From assembly GCA_965227905.1 (NCBI GenBank), contig OZ245780.1, positions 3,162,001-3,226,000 of the forward strand: a DNA stretch of 64,000 nucleotides, written 5' to 3'. The DNA is from CBDDHT01 sp965227905. GTDB lineage: Bacteria; Pseudomonadota; Alphaproteobacteria; Rhizobiales; Methyloligellaceae. The notes below the pieces were generated by a model. The model saw only the letters and a program-made list of their open reading frames with translations. It was not told the DNA's origin and did no database searches. Both the position numbers and the translations under genes were made by a program. Below, in pieces: positions 47,144 to 55,355 of this stretch; positions within the stretch are counted from its first letter, which is position 1; every line of letters begins with the position of its first letter.

Positions 47144-48334
47144 TTATGACTTGCCGGCTCCATGCGCCAGCCAATCCTCGAACACTTCGTCCGTATGGGC
47201 CCCAAGAGCCGGCGGTGGAGAAGTTATCGAAAATTGCCAGTCGGAAATTTTTGCTGGAAATCCGACAGTCTTGGTCTGGACGCCATTCGTGAGCACAAGA
47301 TCCTTCACAAGATCGAGTGCCGCGGTCTGAGGGTCAGCCAAAATCTCCGCATAATTGTTGATCGGCGCACATGGAACACCGCGGCTGTCCATTTCATCGA
47401 GCCATTCCTTTGCCGTGCGCTCTTTGAAGAGTGGCGCCAGGATTTCGAGCAGCGCATCCTGATTGGCCGCGCGGTCGGTTTGTGTCAGGAACCGCGGGTC
47501 GTCCGTCAGTTCGGGGCGGCCAACGGCATCGGCAACGGCGCTCCATAGCCGGTCGTTACCTGCGGCGATCACAAAGGAATCGTCGGACGCTTCGAAAGCC
47601 CGATAGGGCGCATTGCGTGGATGGGCCGATCCCATGGCTTTTGGAATCTGGCCAGTTCCGAAGAACTCGCTGGTCTGCAGGGCAGCAGACCCAAGCAGGC
47701 TGCCAAGCATCGAACAATCGATGGTCGCGCCCTGCCCTGTTTCTTCGGCGCGTCGAACGGCCGACAGAATGCAGACCACGCCATAGAGGCCGGCGCAGAT
47801 ATCGCCGAACGGAACACCGCATTTCACCGGGCTCTCGCCCTCATCTCCGGTGACGCTCATGACACCGCTGATTGCCTGGACCGTCACGTCGAAGGCACCG
47901 CGTTTGGCCAACGGCCCTTCCTGGCCGTAGCCGGACAAGGAGCAATAAACGAGTTTTGGATTGCGCAAACGAAGCGCATCGGCGCCGAGGCCTAATCGCG
48001 GCAACACGCCCGGACGAAAATTCTCGATCACCACATCGGCCTGTTCGGCCAGAAGGCAGAGGCGCTCGACATCGCCGGCATCCTTTAGGTCAGCCGTTAT
48101 GGAGCGCTTGTTGCGATTGATGGAGGCGAAGTTCTCGCTATAGGTCTCGCCTGCATCATTGGCGGTGAGCGGCGGCCACTGGCGCATGCCGTCGCCGCCA
48201 TCGGGCCGTTCGACCTTGACGACATCGGCCCCAAGGTCGGCCAGCAGCGACCCCGCGAAGGGTGCTGCCAGTATCTGACCGAGTTCGAGGACTTTCAGAC
48301 CGCTTAGCGGCGCGTTCGACTCGTTTTGCGACAT
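47144..48334 (-). CDS. CaiB/BaiF family CoA transferase
   Basis: This 396-aa family III CoA transferase shows LKVLELGQILAAPFAGSLLADLGADVVKVERPDGGD near the start, NRNKRSITADLKD, and the catalytic Asp region RGAFDVTVQAISGVMSVTGDE. It lies 28 bases after the Rieske oxygenase stop on the same strand, so it is in the same operon. It is a different paralog from the gene at 30879-32096. It may activate the carboxylic acid substrate or product of the Rieske step to a CoA thioester. Confidence 0.92.
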   Translation of the reverse strand: MSQNESNAPLSGLKVLELGQILAAPFAGSLLADLGADVVKVERPDGGDGMRQWPPLTANDAGETYSENFASINRNKRSITADLKDAGDVERLCLLAEQADVVIENFRPGVLPRLGLGADALRLRNPKLVYCSLSGYGQEGPLAKRGAFDVTVQAISGVMSVTGDEGESPVKCGVPFGDICAGLYGVVCILSAVRRAEETGQGATIDCSMLGSLLGSAALQTSEFFGTGQIPKAMGSAHPRNAPYRAFEASDDSFVIAAGNDRLWSAVADAVGRPELTDDPRFLTQTDRAANQDALLEILAPLFKERTAKEWLDEMDSRGVPCAPINNYAEILADPQTAALDLVKDLVLTNGVQTKTVGFPAKISDWQFSITSPPPALGAHTDEVFEDWLAHGAGKS

Positions 48335-48362
48335 CCAATCCTCAAGCTCATTGTTTGGCCTG

Positions 48363-49457
48363 CTATTCGGCAGCTTGCGCCGCTGCGGGCCCTTCTTCTT
48401 CGCGCACCATCTCCTGGATGATCTGACGCGCTCTTCGCAACCCTTTGTCCGGCTTCAGGAAGACTTCCTGATAGCCTTCTAGAGGATAGTCAAACATCTT
48501 CTGCTGTTCGTCGAGCGCCCATCGATCTTCCTCGATGACTCCCGGGAACATGCCGGCGACGCGCTGGGCCGCCGATGTATTGGGATCGCCTGCCGACATA
48601 TGGTCCGCCTTGCAGTTGACCAGCACGCGCCAGATATGGCGACGGGCATCGACCGGCGTATGGGTGTGAAGCAGAACGTATCCGCGATCCTTGCCCTGAT
48701 GCAACTCACCGGGAGGCGCGACGTCCATCACGACCCGTGTCAGGCCGGGGCTTTGCATGCAGTGGGTGTGTTCGCGATCGACCGGATTGTAGTGAAACCA
48801 ATCTACGAGATAGGGTGGCTGCTCGTAATTCTGTGTCTTGCGGATGGTCTTGACGAACTTGTTGCCGTCGACCTCGCCTTCGTCCAGATCGATCGGGATG
48901 CGGCTGTTCGCGATATCGCCGATATTGCCGTCATGCAGCGGATAGAAGTGCGTGATGTCGAGTAGATTCTCGATCAGAAGGAGATAGTTGGCAGAGATAT
49001 CCATAGGGCCAACCATCACCGTCTCCCAATCATCGGATCCGGGCTCCGGTGTCCTCGGCGGCTTGCGCTCCTCGCATTTTGCAGGATCGCCCGGCCAGAT
49101 CCAGACGAGGCCGTCCTGCTCGATGACCGGAAATGGAGCGACTTGGGCCTGTGGTGAAATCGGACCTGTGGGATGCGATGGGATCATCACGCATTTGCCG
49201 CTCACGTCATAGCGCAGACCGTGGTAGGCGCATTCGAGGGTGCCGTCCTCCATGAGCCGTCCTTTAGACAGCGGAAAGCGCTTGTGGGCGCAGCGGTCGT
49301 CATAGGCCACCACGTCGCCATCCTTCGTTCGCCACGCCACAATGGGGCGTTCGCAAATGACATGACCCGTCAGGGTTTCCGGCTCGAACTCACTTGAGAG
49401 GCCGGCGACATACCAGCAGTTTCGTGGGTAGTTTCGTGGGTAGTTTCGTGTGTCCAT
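48363..49457 (-). CDS. Rieske non-heme iron oxygenase (vanillate demethylase VanA-like)
   Basis: This 364-aa oxygenase has the Rieske [2Fe-2S] site Cys56-x-His58 (DRCAHKR) and Cys76-x2-His79 (LECAYHG), then the mononuclear iron site ENLLDITHFYPLHDG with His170 and His175. VanA-like members remove methyl from methoxyaromatics or N-methyl from betaines, giving formaldehyde. The N-terminus reads NYPRNYPRN because of a 12-base tandem repeat at 49419-49450; a relative would simply start with YPRNCWYVAG. It pairs with the reductase 34 bases upstream. Substrate is unknown. Confidence 0.92.
   Translation of the reverse strand: MDTRNYPRNYPRNCWYVAGLSSEFEPETLTGHVICERPIVAWRTKDGDVVAYDDRCAHKRFPLSKGRLMEDGTLECAYHGLRYDVSGKCVMIPSHPTGPISPQAQVAPFPVIEQDGLVWIWPGDPAKCEERKPPRTPEPGSDDWETVMVGPMDISANYLLLIENLLDITHFYPLHDGNIGDIANSRIPIDLDEGEVDGNKFVKTIRKTQNYEQPPYLVDWFHYNPVDREHTHCMQSPGLTRVVMDVAPPGELHQGKDRGYVLLHTHTPVDARRHIWRVLVNCKADHMSAGDPNTSAAQRVAGMFPGVIEEDRWALDEQQKMFDYPLEGYQEVFLKPDKGLRRARQIIQEMVREEEGPAAAQAAE
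49419..49450. repeat. 12-bp tandem repeat in the N-terminal codons of the Rieske gene
   Basis: GTTTCGTGGGTA occurs at 49419-49430 and 49431-49442 and begins a third time at 49443-49450. In the minus-strand frame this gives repeated Asn-Tyr-Pro-Arg units at residues 5-13. It is in frame, so copy number changes by slippage would lengthen or shorten the N-terminus. Confidence 0.9.
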
Positions 49458-49491
49458 GGATCGTTCCTTTCCTCGAGGTCTACCCCGTATT

Positions 49492-50481
49492 TCAAATGTC
49501 CAAAACCAGCACCGGCCCGTTCGATCGGGCGCAACACACCATTACGTATTTGGCTTGATCGGAGTCATCGAGAACCGTGTCGCGATGTTCCGGATCGCCT
49601 TCGAGATATCGTGTGATGCAGGTGCCGCAATACCCTTCTTCGCAGGACGTTTCGACGTCGCGTCCATGCGCGCGCAACACGTCCACAATGCTCTTGTCTG
49701 CCGGCACGTCCAGCAGCGTACCGTCGTGACCGAGTTTGATTTGAAACGGCTTATCTTCCCAGTCTTCGTCGCGCTCGGCGGCGGTGAAATACTCCGTGTG
49801 GACGGCGTGGGGCGGCCAGGCGCCGACATTGTCGTTGAACGCTTTCATGAAACCCGAAGGTCCGCAGGCATAGACATGCGTGCCAACCTCGTATTGCGCG
49901 ATGAGTTCCGGGATATCCAATCCCTTCGAAGGCTCTCCGCCATCGTGATGAACCACGACTTTTCCATCGGCTATACGCTTGTCCAGCCGGTCCAGAAATG
50001 CCGTCTTTTCCTGGGAGCGGGTGCAGTAGTGCAAAGTGTAAGGTTTGTCTGCCGCCTCGAGTTCCTCGATCATTGCCATCATCGGCGTGACGCCGATTCC
50101 CCCCGCCAGGAGCAGATGAAAACTCGCCTCGCGACCTGCAAGCGGGAAATGATTGTCAGGACCGGAGACGGAAACCAATGCTCCTTCCTGCAATGTCTCG
50201 TGCATCGCTTTGGATCCTCCGCGACCATTCTCATCCTTTAGGACGGAGACCACATAGCGATGCGTTTCAGTGGGGTCGTTGCACAATGAGTATTGGCGCG
50301 TGAGATCCGGACCGAGATGAATTTGGAGATGAGCGCCGGCATTGAAGGGTGGCAGGTCGTCGCCATCCGGGTGCACGAATTCAAAGCTCGAAATACCGTC
50401 AGCCTCCTTGACGACTCGGTTGACTTTCAGAGAAACGGTATCAAGGCGTTCACAGTCCATGGACTCGATTGAATCTCTCAT
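49492..50481 (-). CDS. Ferredoxin reductase-type partner (VanB-like)
   Basis: This 329-aa protein holds an FMN/FAD and NAD domain (RQYSLCNDP, then GGIGVTPMMAMIEEL) and a C-terminal plant-type [2Fe-2S] domain (SCEEGYCGTC, then CC). This domain order is that of VanB and phthalate dioxygenase reductases. It passes electrons from NAD(P)H to the Rieske oxygenase 34 bases downstream. The start is ATG 50481 or, less likely, TTG 50484. Genes upstream (TRAP binding protein) and downstream (CaiB) are on the same strand. Confidence 0.93.
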   Translation of the reverse strand: MRDSIESMDCERLDTVSLKVNRVVKEADGISSFEFVHPDGDDLPPFNAGAHLQIHLGPDLTRQYSLCNDPTETHRYVVSVLKDENGRGGSKAMHETLQEGALVSVSGPDNHFPLAGREASFHLLLAGGIGVTPMMAMIEELEAADKPYTLHYCTRSQEKTAFLDRLDKRIADGKVVVHHDGGEPSKGLDIPELIAQYEVGTHVYACGPSGFMKAFNDNVGAWPPHAVHTEYFTAAERDEDWEDKPFQIKLGHDGTLLDVPADKSIVDVLRAHGRDVETSCEEGYCGTCITRYLEGDPEHRDTVLDDSDQAKYVMVCCARSNGPVLVLDI

Positions 50482-50709
50482 CAATTCACGATCCGCCGAT
50501 CAGTAGCGGACATGTCCGCAATTCAGTTTCCGCCAGAGTTGAACGGCATCATATGCAAACTTCACATCAGAACAATCGAGGAATTCTTGCGTCTTCTCAT
50601 TTGGTTTTCTGATGCAATTGCTTTGGTCGTCATGTCGGCTCGGCCTCGCAATCGGGCGAGAGCGGGGATGCTCAAGCACATCCCCGCCAAAAAGCGCAAA
50701 TCATGCCTG

Positions 50710-51807
50710 TCATGCGGGCCATTTGTAGTCGAGGCTACGAGCGCGGAAGAAGTCCTGCTCCGTCGTCCCGCTGTAGGCGATCTGTTCGGTGCGGAACTTG
50801 TTCATGCTCTCGAACACCTTCTTGGTGAGAGCATCCGCTGCCACCAGTTCGGAAATGACCTCACCGGTGACCTGGCCGATCTTGGTCAGCTGATCGTTGC
50901 TGAGCCGTTTGATTTCGACTTTGTACTTGTTGACGAACTGCTGAAGGACCGGACCTGAACGGGCCTGGAATTCACTCAGCATGACATCGTTTGTGGCATA
51001 GGCGCAGTTGGTGACGATCGCCTTCAGATCGGGCTCAAGACTGTCCCATGCTTTTTGATTGATGAATGTCTCCAAGACCGTGCCGCACTCGTGCCAGCCC
51101 GGTGTGTAATAGTATTTTGCGTGCCGCCAGAATCCCATGGATGCCTCGCCATAGGGATTGTTCCACTCGACCCAGTCGATGGTGCCCGAGGCGAGCGCCG
51201 CGGCCACTTCACTGCCGGGTAGGTTCACGACCGTCGCGCCGATCCGCTTCATGACCTCCGCGCCGATGCCGGGCATGCGCATTTTCAATCCCTTGAAATC
51301 ATCAAGGGTTGCGACTTCCTTGCTGGACCATCCGGGGTGCTGCACACCCGTATTGCCGCAGACGAGGAATTTGCAGCCGAGCCCTTTGTAAACTTCGTCA
51401 CAGAGCTCGGCACCACCGCCGAAATGATACCAGCCGTTATATTCCTGAGCCGTCAGGCCGAAGGGAAAATTACTCACAAACTGGGTCGCTGGAACTTTGC
51501 CTTTCCAATAATAAGGTGCGCCGTGACCCATTTCGACGGTTCCGGCGCCAACGGCATCGATAGACTCAAAGGCTGGAACAATCTCGCCTGAGGCGAAAAG
51601 CTGCACGGTCAGGCGTCCATCTGTGCATTTGGTAATCTGATCAGCGAAATATTGTGCGCCGGTCCCAAGGCCCGGCAGGTTCTTCGGCCAGGTTGTGATG
51701 AGACGCCATTGCCGCTTGTTCTGCGACAAGGCTGGCTTGGGGAAAGTAGATGCTGCTGCGACGGCTGATGTGGCGGCCGTTGCTTTCAAGAATGAACGTC
51801 GCTTCAT
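50710..51807 (-). CDS. TRAP transporter substrate-binding protein (FcbT1/TakP-like)
   Basis: This 365-aa periplasmic protein has a twin-arginine signal: MKRRSFLKATAATSAVAAAS followed by PKPALSQ. The mature part (WRLITTWPKNLPGLGTGAQYF, PSEVAAALASGTIDWVEWNN-like region as GSEVAAALASGTIDWVEW) resembles the COG4663 group that binds keto acids, mannitol or chloroaromatic acids. ATG 51807 has GGAGGAAG before it; the frame opens further upstream but without similarity. It lies in a run with Rieske genes; the membrane genes at 55356-57296 are likely its partners. The ligand is probably an organic acid. Confidence 0.92.
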   Translation of the reverse strand: MKRRSFLKATAATSAVAAASTFPKPALSQNKRQWRLITTWPKNLPGLGTGAQYFADQITKCTDGRLTVQLFASGEIVPAFESIDAVGAGTVEMGHGAPYYWKGKVPATQFVSNFPFGLTAQEYNGWYHFGGGAELCDEVYKGLGCKFLVCGNTGVQHPGWSSKEVATLDDFKGLKMRMPGIGAEVMKRIGATVVNLPGSEVAAALASGTIDWVEWNNPYGEASMGFWRHAKYYYTPGWHECGTVLETFINQKAWDSLEPDLKAIVTNCAYATNDVMLSEFQARSGPVLQQFVNKYKVEIKRLSNDQLTKIGQVTGEVISELVAADALTKKVFESMNKFRTEQIAYSGTTEQDFFRARSLDYKWPA

Positions 51808-51912
51808 TAACGCTTCCTCCGACACTGTCTTTTGGCGGGGAAGACCCGCCTTCCGGGCTTCCTCGCGTTTTTGCTTCCTCCGACTTACGACGAAAGTATG
51901 CTGTAGGGCCTG

Positions 51913-51931
51913 ATATCGCGGCAAACGATAT
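51913..51931. promoter_or_regulatory. LysR-type dyad in the TRAP/LysR divergent region
   Basis: ATATCG (51913-51918) and CGATAT (51926-51931) form a perfect 6-bp dyad with a 7-base gap. Inside it T51916 and A51928 fit the T-N11-A LysR box exactly (TCG, N7, CGA). It lies between the TRAP binding-protein gene and the divergent LysR gene, and is probably the LysR operator. Confidence 0.6.
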
Positions 51932-52076
51932 TTTTAGATCGGAAAAGACCAAAAAGATTGATAGATTGTCTGTCGGAGGACGGATTGGAGGACAGAATGC
52001 CGCAGTCTGCGGGCGATTTCCCATGCCTTGACGGAACTGACAGAGGAACCGAGTTCGGTTGCCCGGAGCACCATCG

Positions 52077-52988
52077 GTGAATCTCAAGCAGCTTGAAACA
52101 TTCTACTGGGCTGTAAAGCTCGGTAGTTTCACGGCCGCATCTGAGCGACTCAATGCGACGCAATCGACGGTATCCATGCGGATACAGGACCTGGAGCACA
52201 GCTTTGGGGTCGAGTTGTTCGATCGGACACAGCGCTCAGCCCGCGTGACAGCGCGCGGCCGCGAACTTATGCGCTACACGGAACAACTCCTGCATCTGGC
52301 AGCCGAAACGCGTGAACGCGTTTCAGCGCCGGATGCCATCCCCGGGATCATTCGGATCGGCGTGGTCGAGGTAATCTCGATCACCTGGTTGCCGAAGTTG
52401 GTGAAGGCTGTTCATGCGCGCTATCCGAAGGTTGTGCTCGAGCTCGATGAAGCTCTGACGCATGACCTCGAGCAGCGGCTTCATCAAGGGGCACTCGATC
52501 TGATCCTGGCACCTGGGAGTGTCCCGGGGCATCATTTCGTCTCCAAGCCGCTTGGCGTTGTGCCTTTCGCATGGATGGCGAGCCCGGAGTTGAAGTTGCC
52601 CGACAAGGTGTTGGAGCCAACCGATCTTCAGGACTTGCCTGTCATCGCTCTGTCGCGAGAGTCCCATCACCATATGTCGATTGAAGATTGGTTTCGAGCA
52701 GGTGGCGCGCACTATCAGAGAATCGATACCTGCAAAAGTATGGGGGTTGCGGCCTCTCTCGCATCGGCTGGGCTCGGCGTGACGCTTCTTCCACCTCGGT
52801 GTTTCCAGGCGGAGATCGAAAACGGTGCTTTGAAACAAATTCCGACAATGCCAACCATGCCGCCTGTCGTTTTCACGGCGACGGCATCGGTGGACACTCT
52901 TCAACCTCTTGCGCGGCAAATTGCGGTGCTTGCCCAAGAAATGAGTGATTTCGACAAGTCAGCCGATTTGAAGTCAGCCGCTGAGTGA
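52077..52988 (+). CDS. LysR family transcription regulator
   Basis: This 303-aa protein has the LysR HTH (LKQLETFYWAVKLGSFTAASERLNATQSTVSMRIQDLEHSFGVELFDR) and an effector domain (VVEVISITWLPKLVKAVHARYPKVVLELDEALTHDLEQRLHQGALDLIL). The start is taken as GTG 52077 with GGAG upstream; a TTG at 52059 also opens the frame. It is divergent from the TRAP-Rieske operon and has a T-N11-A dyad in the shared region, so it most likely controls that operon. Confidence 0.92.
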   Translation: MNLKQLETFYWAVKLGSFTAASERLNATQSTVSMRIQDLEHSFGVELFDRTQRSARVTARGRELMRYTEQLLHLAAETRERVSAPDAIPGIIRIGVVEVISITWLPKLVKAVHARYPKVVLELDEALTHDLEQRLHQGALDLILAPGSVPGHHFVSKPLGVVPFAWMASPELKLPDKVLEPTDLQDLPVIALSRESHHHMSIEDWFRAGGAHYQRIDTCKSMGVAASLASAGLGVTLLPPRCFQAEIENGALKQIPTMPTMPPVVFTATASVDTLQPLARQIAVLAQEMSDFDKSADLKSAAE

Positions 52989-53114
52989 GTGGCCGGAAGC
53001 GCGCTCTCGGATTGCGGCAAAAGCGGCAATTGCTCGCGCCTGTCGTGCCCTGACTGCCCGGCGGGCCATTGCACTTGTGCGCCAGCGACGGATTTCCGGC
53101 GCCAACAGGTTCAT
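52974..53114 (-). CDS. Small basic protein, 46 aa
   Basis: Not recognised. The frame starts at ATG 53114 with a strong AGAGGAG six bases upstream and gives a 46-aa, Arg/Ala-rich, basic peptide (LLAPEIRRWRTSAMARRAV, then ARQARAIAAFAA). Its 3' end overlaps the LysR 3' end by 15 bases. The frame is open upstream to 53270, but that extension overlaps no similarity and the ribosome site favours the short form. It could be a small DNA- or RNA-binding or membrane-associated peptide. Confidence 0.45.
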   Translation of the reverse strand: MNLLAPEIRRWRTSAMARRAVRARQARAIAAFAAIRERASGHSLSG

Positions 53115-53278
53115 GCGCACTCCTCTCAAACGTGATCCGCACGCCATGGCATTGTCGTACAGAGGACAATCCCTGTCGTGACAACCGGGGTAGTGAAGTT
53201 GCGTTATCAGCTCAGCTTTTGAAGCGATGAGCGGATCAGCAACACAGAGAGCGACGCGAACCACAATCAAGGAATTGA
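53115..53278. other. Intergenic region
   Basis: About 160 bases between the small minus-strand frame and the plus-strand fusion gene; presumably holds both promoters. No hairpin or tRNA seen. Confidence 0.4.
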
Positions 53279-54964
53279 ATGCCCAACGAACCGACCAGTG
53301 CAGTCGATGCTGCAGAGGCTGCAGCCGTCAATCCGAGCGATCCCTATGAGCGTTCGGCTCAAACGTTTCCCGTCCTTACCGAGGATCAGGTCTCGCGCAT
53401 TCGTGCCTATGGTGACGTGGAAGACCTTCCGAGAGGGACAATCCTGTTCGAACGGGGTGAGCGCGGTGTCGATTTTTTCCTCGTCCTTAGAGGAAACATC
53501 GAGATATTCGATTTCGACGAGAGAGGTGAACCCGTCGTGTTCACCGTGCACGGCGAAAACCAGTTCACCGGCGAGTTGGATTTGTTCAACCAGCGCCAGA
53601 TTCTCGTTGGCGGGCGGACAGGCAAGGAGAGCACCGTCGTCAGATTGTCGCGCTCCGCATTCAATCGAATGGCCAGCACTGAGCAGGATATCGGTGAGAT
53701 CATCATGCGGGCCCTCATTCTGCGCAGGACCGGTCTGATCCTGCATGCCCAGGCGGGGGTGACGCTCGTCGGCAAACAGTCAGCGCGCGATCTGCTTCGC
53801 ATTCAGCGTTTCTTGAGCCGAAATGGATATCCCTGCCAGTTCGTCGATGAAGTGTCCGAGGATGCCCAACAGCTTTCATTACAACATGGATTTGACCTCG
53901 ACGGAGAGCCGACCGTGGTCACGGCCGATGGAACCGTCTTTCACAATCCATCCATCGCCGAGTTGGGGGATCGTCTCGGGCTCACCGAGAACATCGACAA
54001 AGACCATCTCCATGACCTGGCTGTAATCGGAGCAGGTCCGGCAGGACTCTCGGCTTGTGTGTATGCAGCGTCGGAAGCGCTCGACACAATCATCATCGAG
54101 GCGGAAGCACCTGGCGGCCAGGCGGGAACCAGTTCCAAGATTGAGAACTATTTGGGATTTCCAACCGGGATTTCCGGTCAAGCCCTTGCGGGGCGCGCAT
54201 GGATACAAGGCCAGAAATTCGGAGCACGGTTTGCGATCGCACGAGCGGCGACCGGTATTGCGCGCATCGATGAAGGTTTCAGAATTACACTCGACGAGAA
54301 CAAGCACATCAAAGCCCGCTCTGTCGTTCTGGCCTGCGGCGCCACCTATCGTCGTCTCAAGCTTGAGAACTACGAAGATTATGAGGGGCAAGGCATTCAC
54401 TATGCCGCCTCCCCGCTGGAAGCCCAACTCTGCACCAATGAAGACGTGGTAGTCGTCGGCGGCGGCAATTCTGCGGGACAAGCGGCCGTTTTTCTCTCGG
54501 GCTTCGCGAAGCACGTCCATGTTCTTGTCCGCAGCGATGGCTTGGCCGCAAGCATGTCGGACTATCTGGTCCAGCGCATCGAGCAATCGTCCCGCATCAC
54601 GCTTCATACGCATACTGAGATCACAGAACTGAAAGGTGACCGCCTTCTGCGGCAAGTGGTCTGGAAGAACAGTAAGACGGGAGAGACTGAGACAAAGGAT
54701 ATCGGCAACGTATTCGTCATGATTGGCGCAGTGCCGAATACCGACTGGATGCAGGACTGTGTTGCCTTGGATGACAAGGGATTCGTGGTAACGGGCATGC
54801 CGCATGAGCGTGGTCAGTCCCCGCAGCCTTTCGATACGTCGGTTGCCGGAATCTTTGCGGTTGGCGATGTGCGGTCCGGCTCTGTCAAGCGCGTGGCTTC
54901 AGGCGTTGGAGAAGGCTCGGTTGCCATTTCATCGGTGCATCGATTTTTGAACCAAGTGAGGTGA
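53279..54964 (+). CDS. cNMP-binding domain / Trx-like / thioredoxin reductase-like fusion
   Basis: This 561-aa protein has three parts. Residues about 30-140 form a cyclic-nucleotide-binding fold (GTILFERGERGVDFFLVLRGNIE, GELDLFNQ). Residues about 150-235 look like a thioredoxin/glutaredoxin-like segment (RIQRFLSRNGYPCQFVDE). Residues about 246-555 form a pyridine nucleotide-disulfide fold with LAVIGAGPAGLSACVYAASE and VVVGGGNSAGQAAVFLS. At the place of the redox CxxC it reads HYAASPLEA (Tyr375), so no active disulfide is present. It may pass electrons in another way or be a sensor. A 122-aa unknown gene follows 6 bases later. Confidence 0.88.
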   Translation: MPNEPTSAVDAAEAAAVNPSDPYERSAQTFPVLTEDQVSRIRAYGDVEDLPRGTILFERGERGVDFFLVLRGNIEIFDFDERGEPVVFTVHGENQFTGELDLFNQRQILVGGRTGKESTVVRLSRSAFNRMASTEQDIGEIIMRALILRRTGLILHAQAGVTLVGKQSARDLLRIQRFLSRNGYPCQFVDEVSEDAQQLSLQHGFDLDGEPTVVTADGTVFHNPSIAELGDRLGLTENIDKDHLHDLAVIGAGPAGLSACVYAASEALDTIIIEAEAPGGQAGTSSKIENYLGFPTGISGQALAGRAWIQGQKFGARFAIARAATGIARIDEGFRITLDENKHIKARSVVLACGATYRRLKLENYEDYEGQGIHYAASPLEAQLCTNEDVVVVGGGNSAGQAAVFLSGFAKHVHVLVRSDGLAASMSDYLVQRIEQSSRITLHTHTEITELKGDRLLRQVVWKNSKTGETETKDIGNVFVMIGAVPNTDWMQDCVALDDKGFVVTGMPHERGQSPQPFDTSVAGIFAVGDVRSGSVKRVASGVGEGSVAISSVHRFLNQVR

Positions 54965-54970
54965 TGCTGC

Positions 54971-55339
54971 ATGGATAGGAAAGATCTGCCTGATATCGGC
55001 GAACCGGGAACGGCAGCCGATTTTCAACTTGAGCGCCTCAGAGAGTGGGGATTGGGAGAGCTGGCCGATGCGTGCACCAGCCGCGAACAGGCACTTCTGG
55101 TCCATCATTGCGCGTTGTATGTGCGAAATGTCTGGATGGAGATGAAGGGTGTTGATCAGGAGCCGCCGGTAGAGGCGGTGCGTCAGTGTATCGAAAAGAT
55201 CATGCAGCAACCTGAGATGCAGCAGCGCGTCGAGCATTTCTCGGCGATGGCTTTGACGGTCGATGACCGACCGACAGACGTTACGCAGGATCCAGTTCTC
55301 TATGGCGCCGTGAAAGCCGATCTAGCGACGATTTCGTAG
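54971..55339 (+). CDS. Unknown protein, 122 aa
   Basis: I do not recognise it. It is acidic, mostly helical by appearance, and has no signal peptide or membrane segment. The N-terminal half (FQLERLREWGLGELADACTSREQALLVHHCALYVRNVWMEM) has two helix-like stretches; Cys and His residues are few, so it is not a zinc finger. AGGTG lies before ATG 54971, and the gap to the fusion gene is six bases, so it is cotranscribed with it. A partner of the cNMP/Trx-reductase-like protein is a fair inference. Confidence 0.75.
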   Translation: MDRKDLPDIGEPGTAADFQLERLREWGLGELADACTSREQALLVHHCALYVRNVWMEMKGVDQEPPVEAVRQCIEKIMQQPEMQQRVEHFSAMALTVDDRPTDVTQDPVLYGAVKADLATIS

Positions 55340-55355
55340 CCGATCTATTGGCCGT

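Noticed and set aside
53879..54805. Long frame antisense to the cNMP/TrxR-like gene
   Set aside because: Shadow frame without similarity; sense gene has FAD and cNMP motifs.
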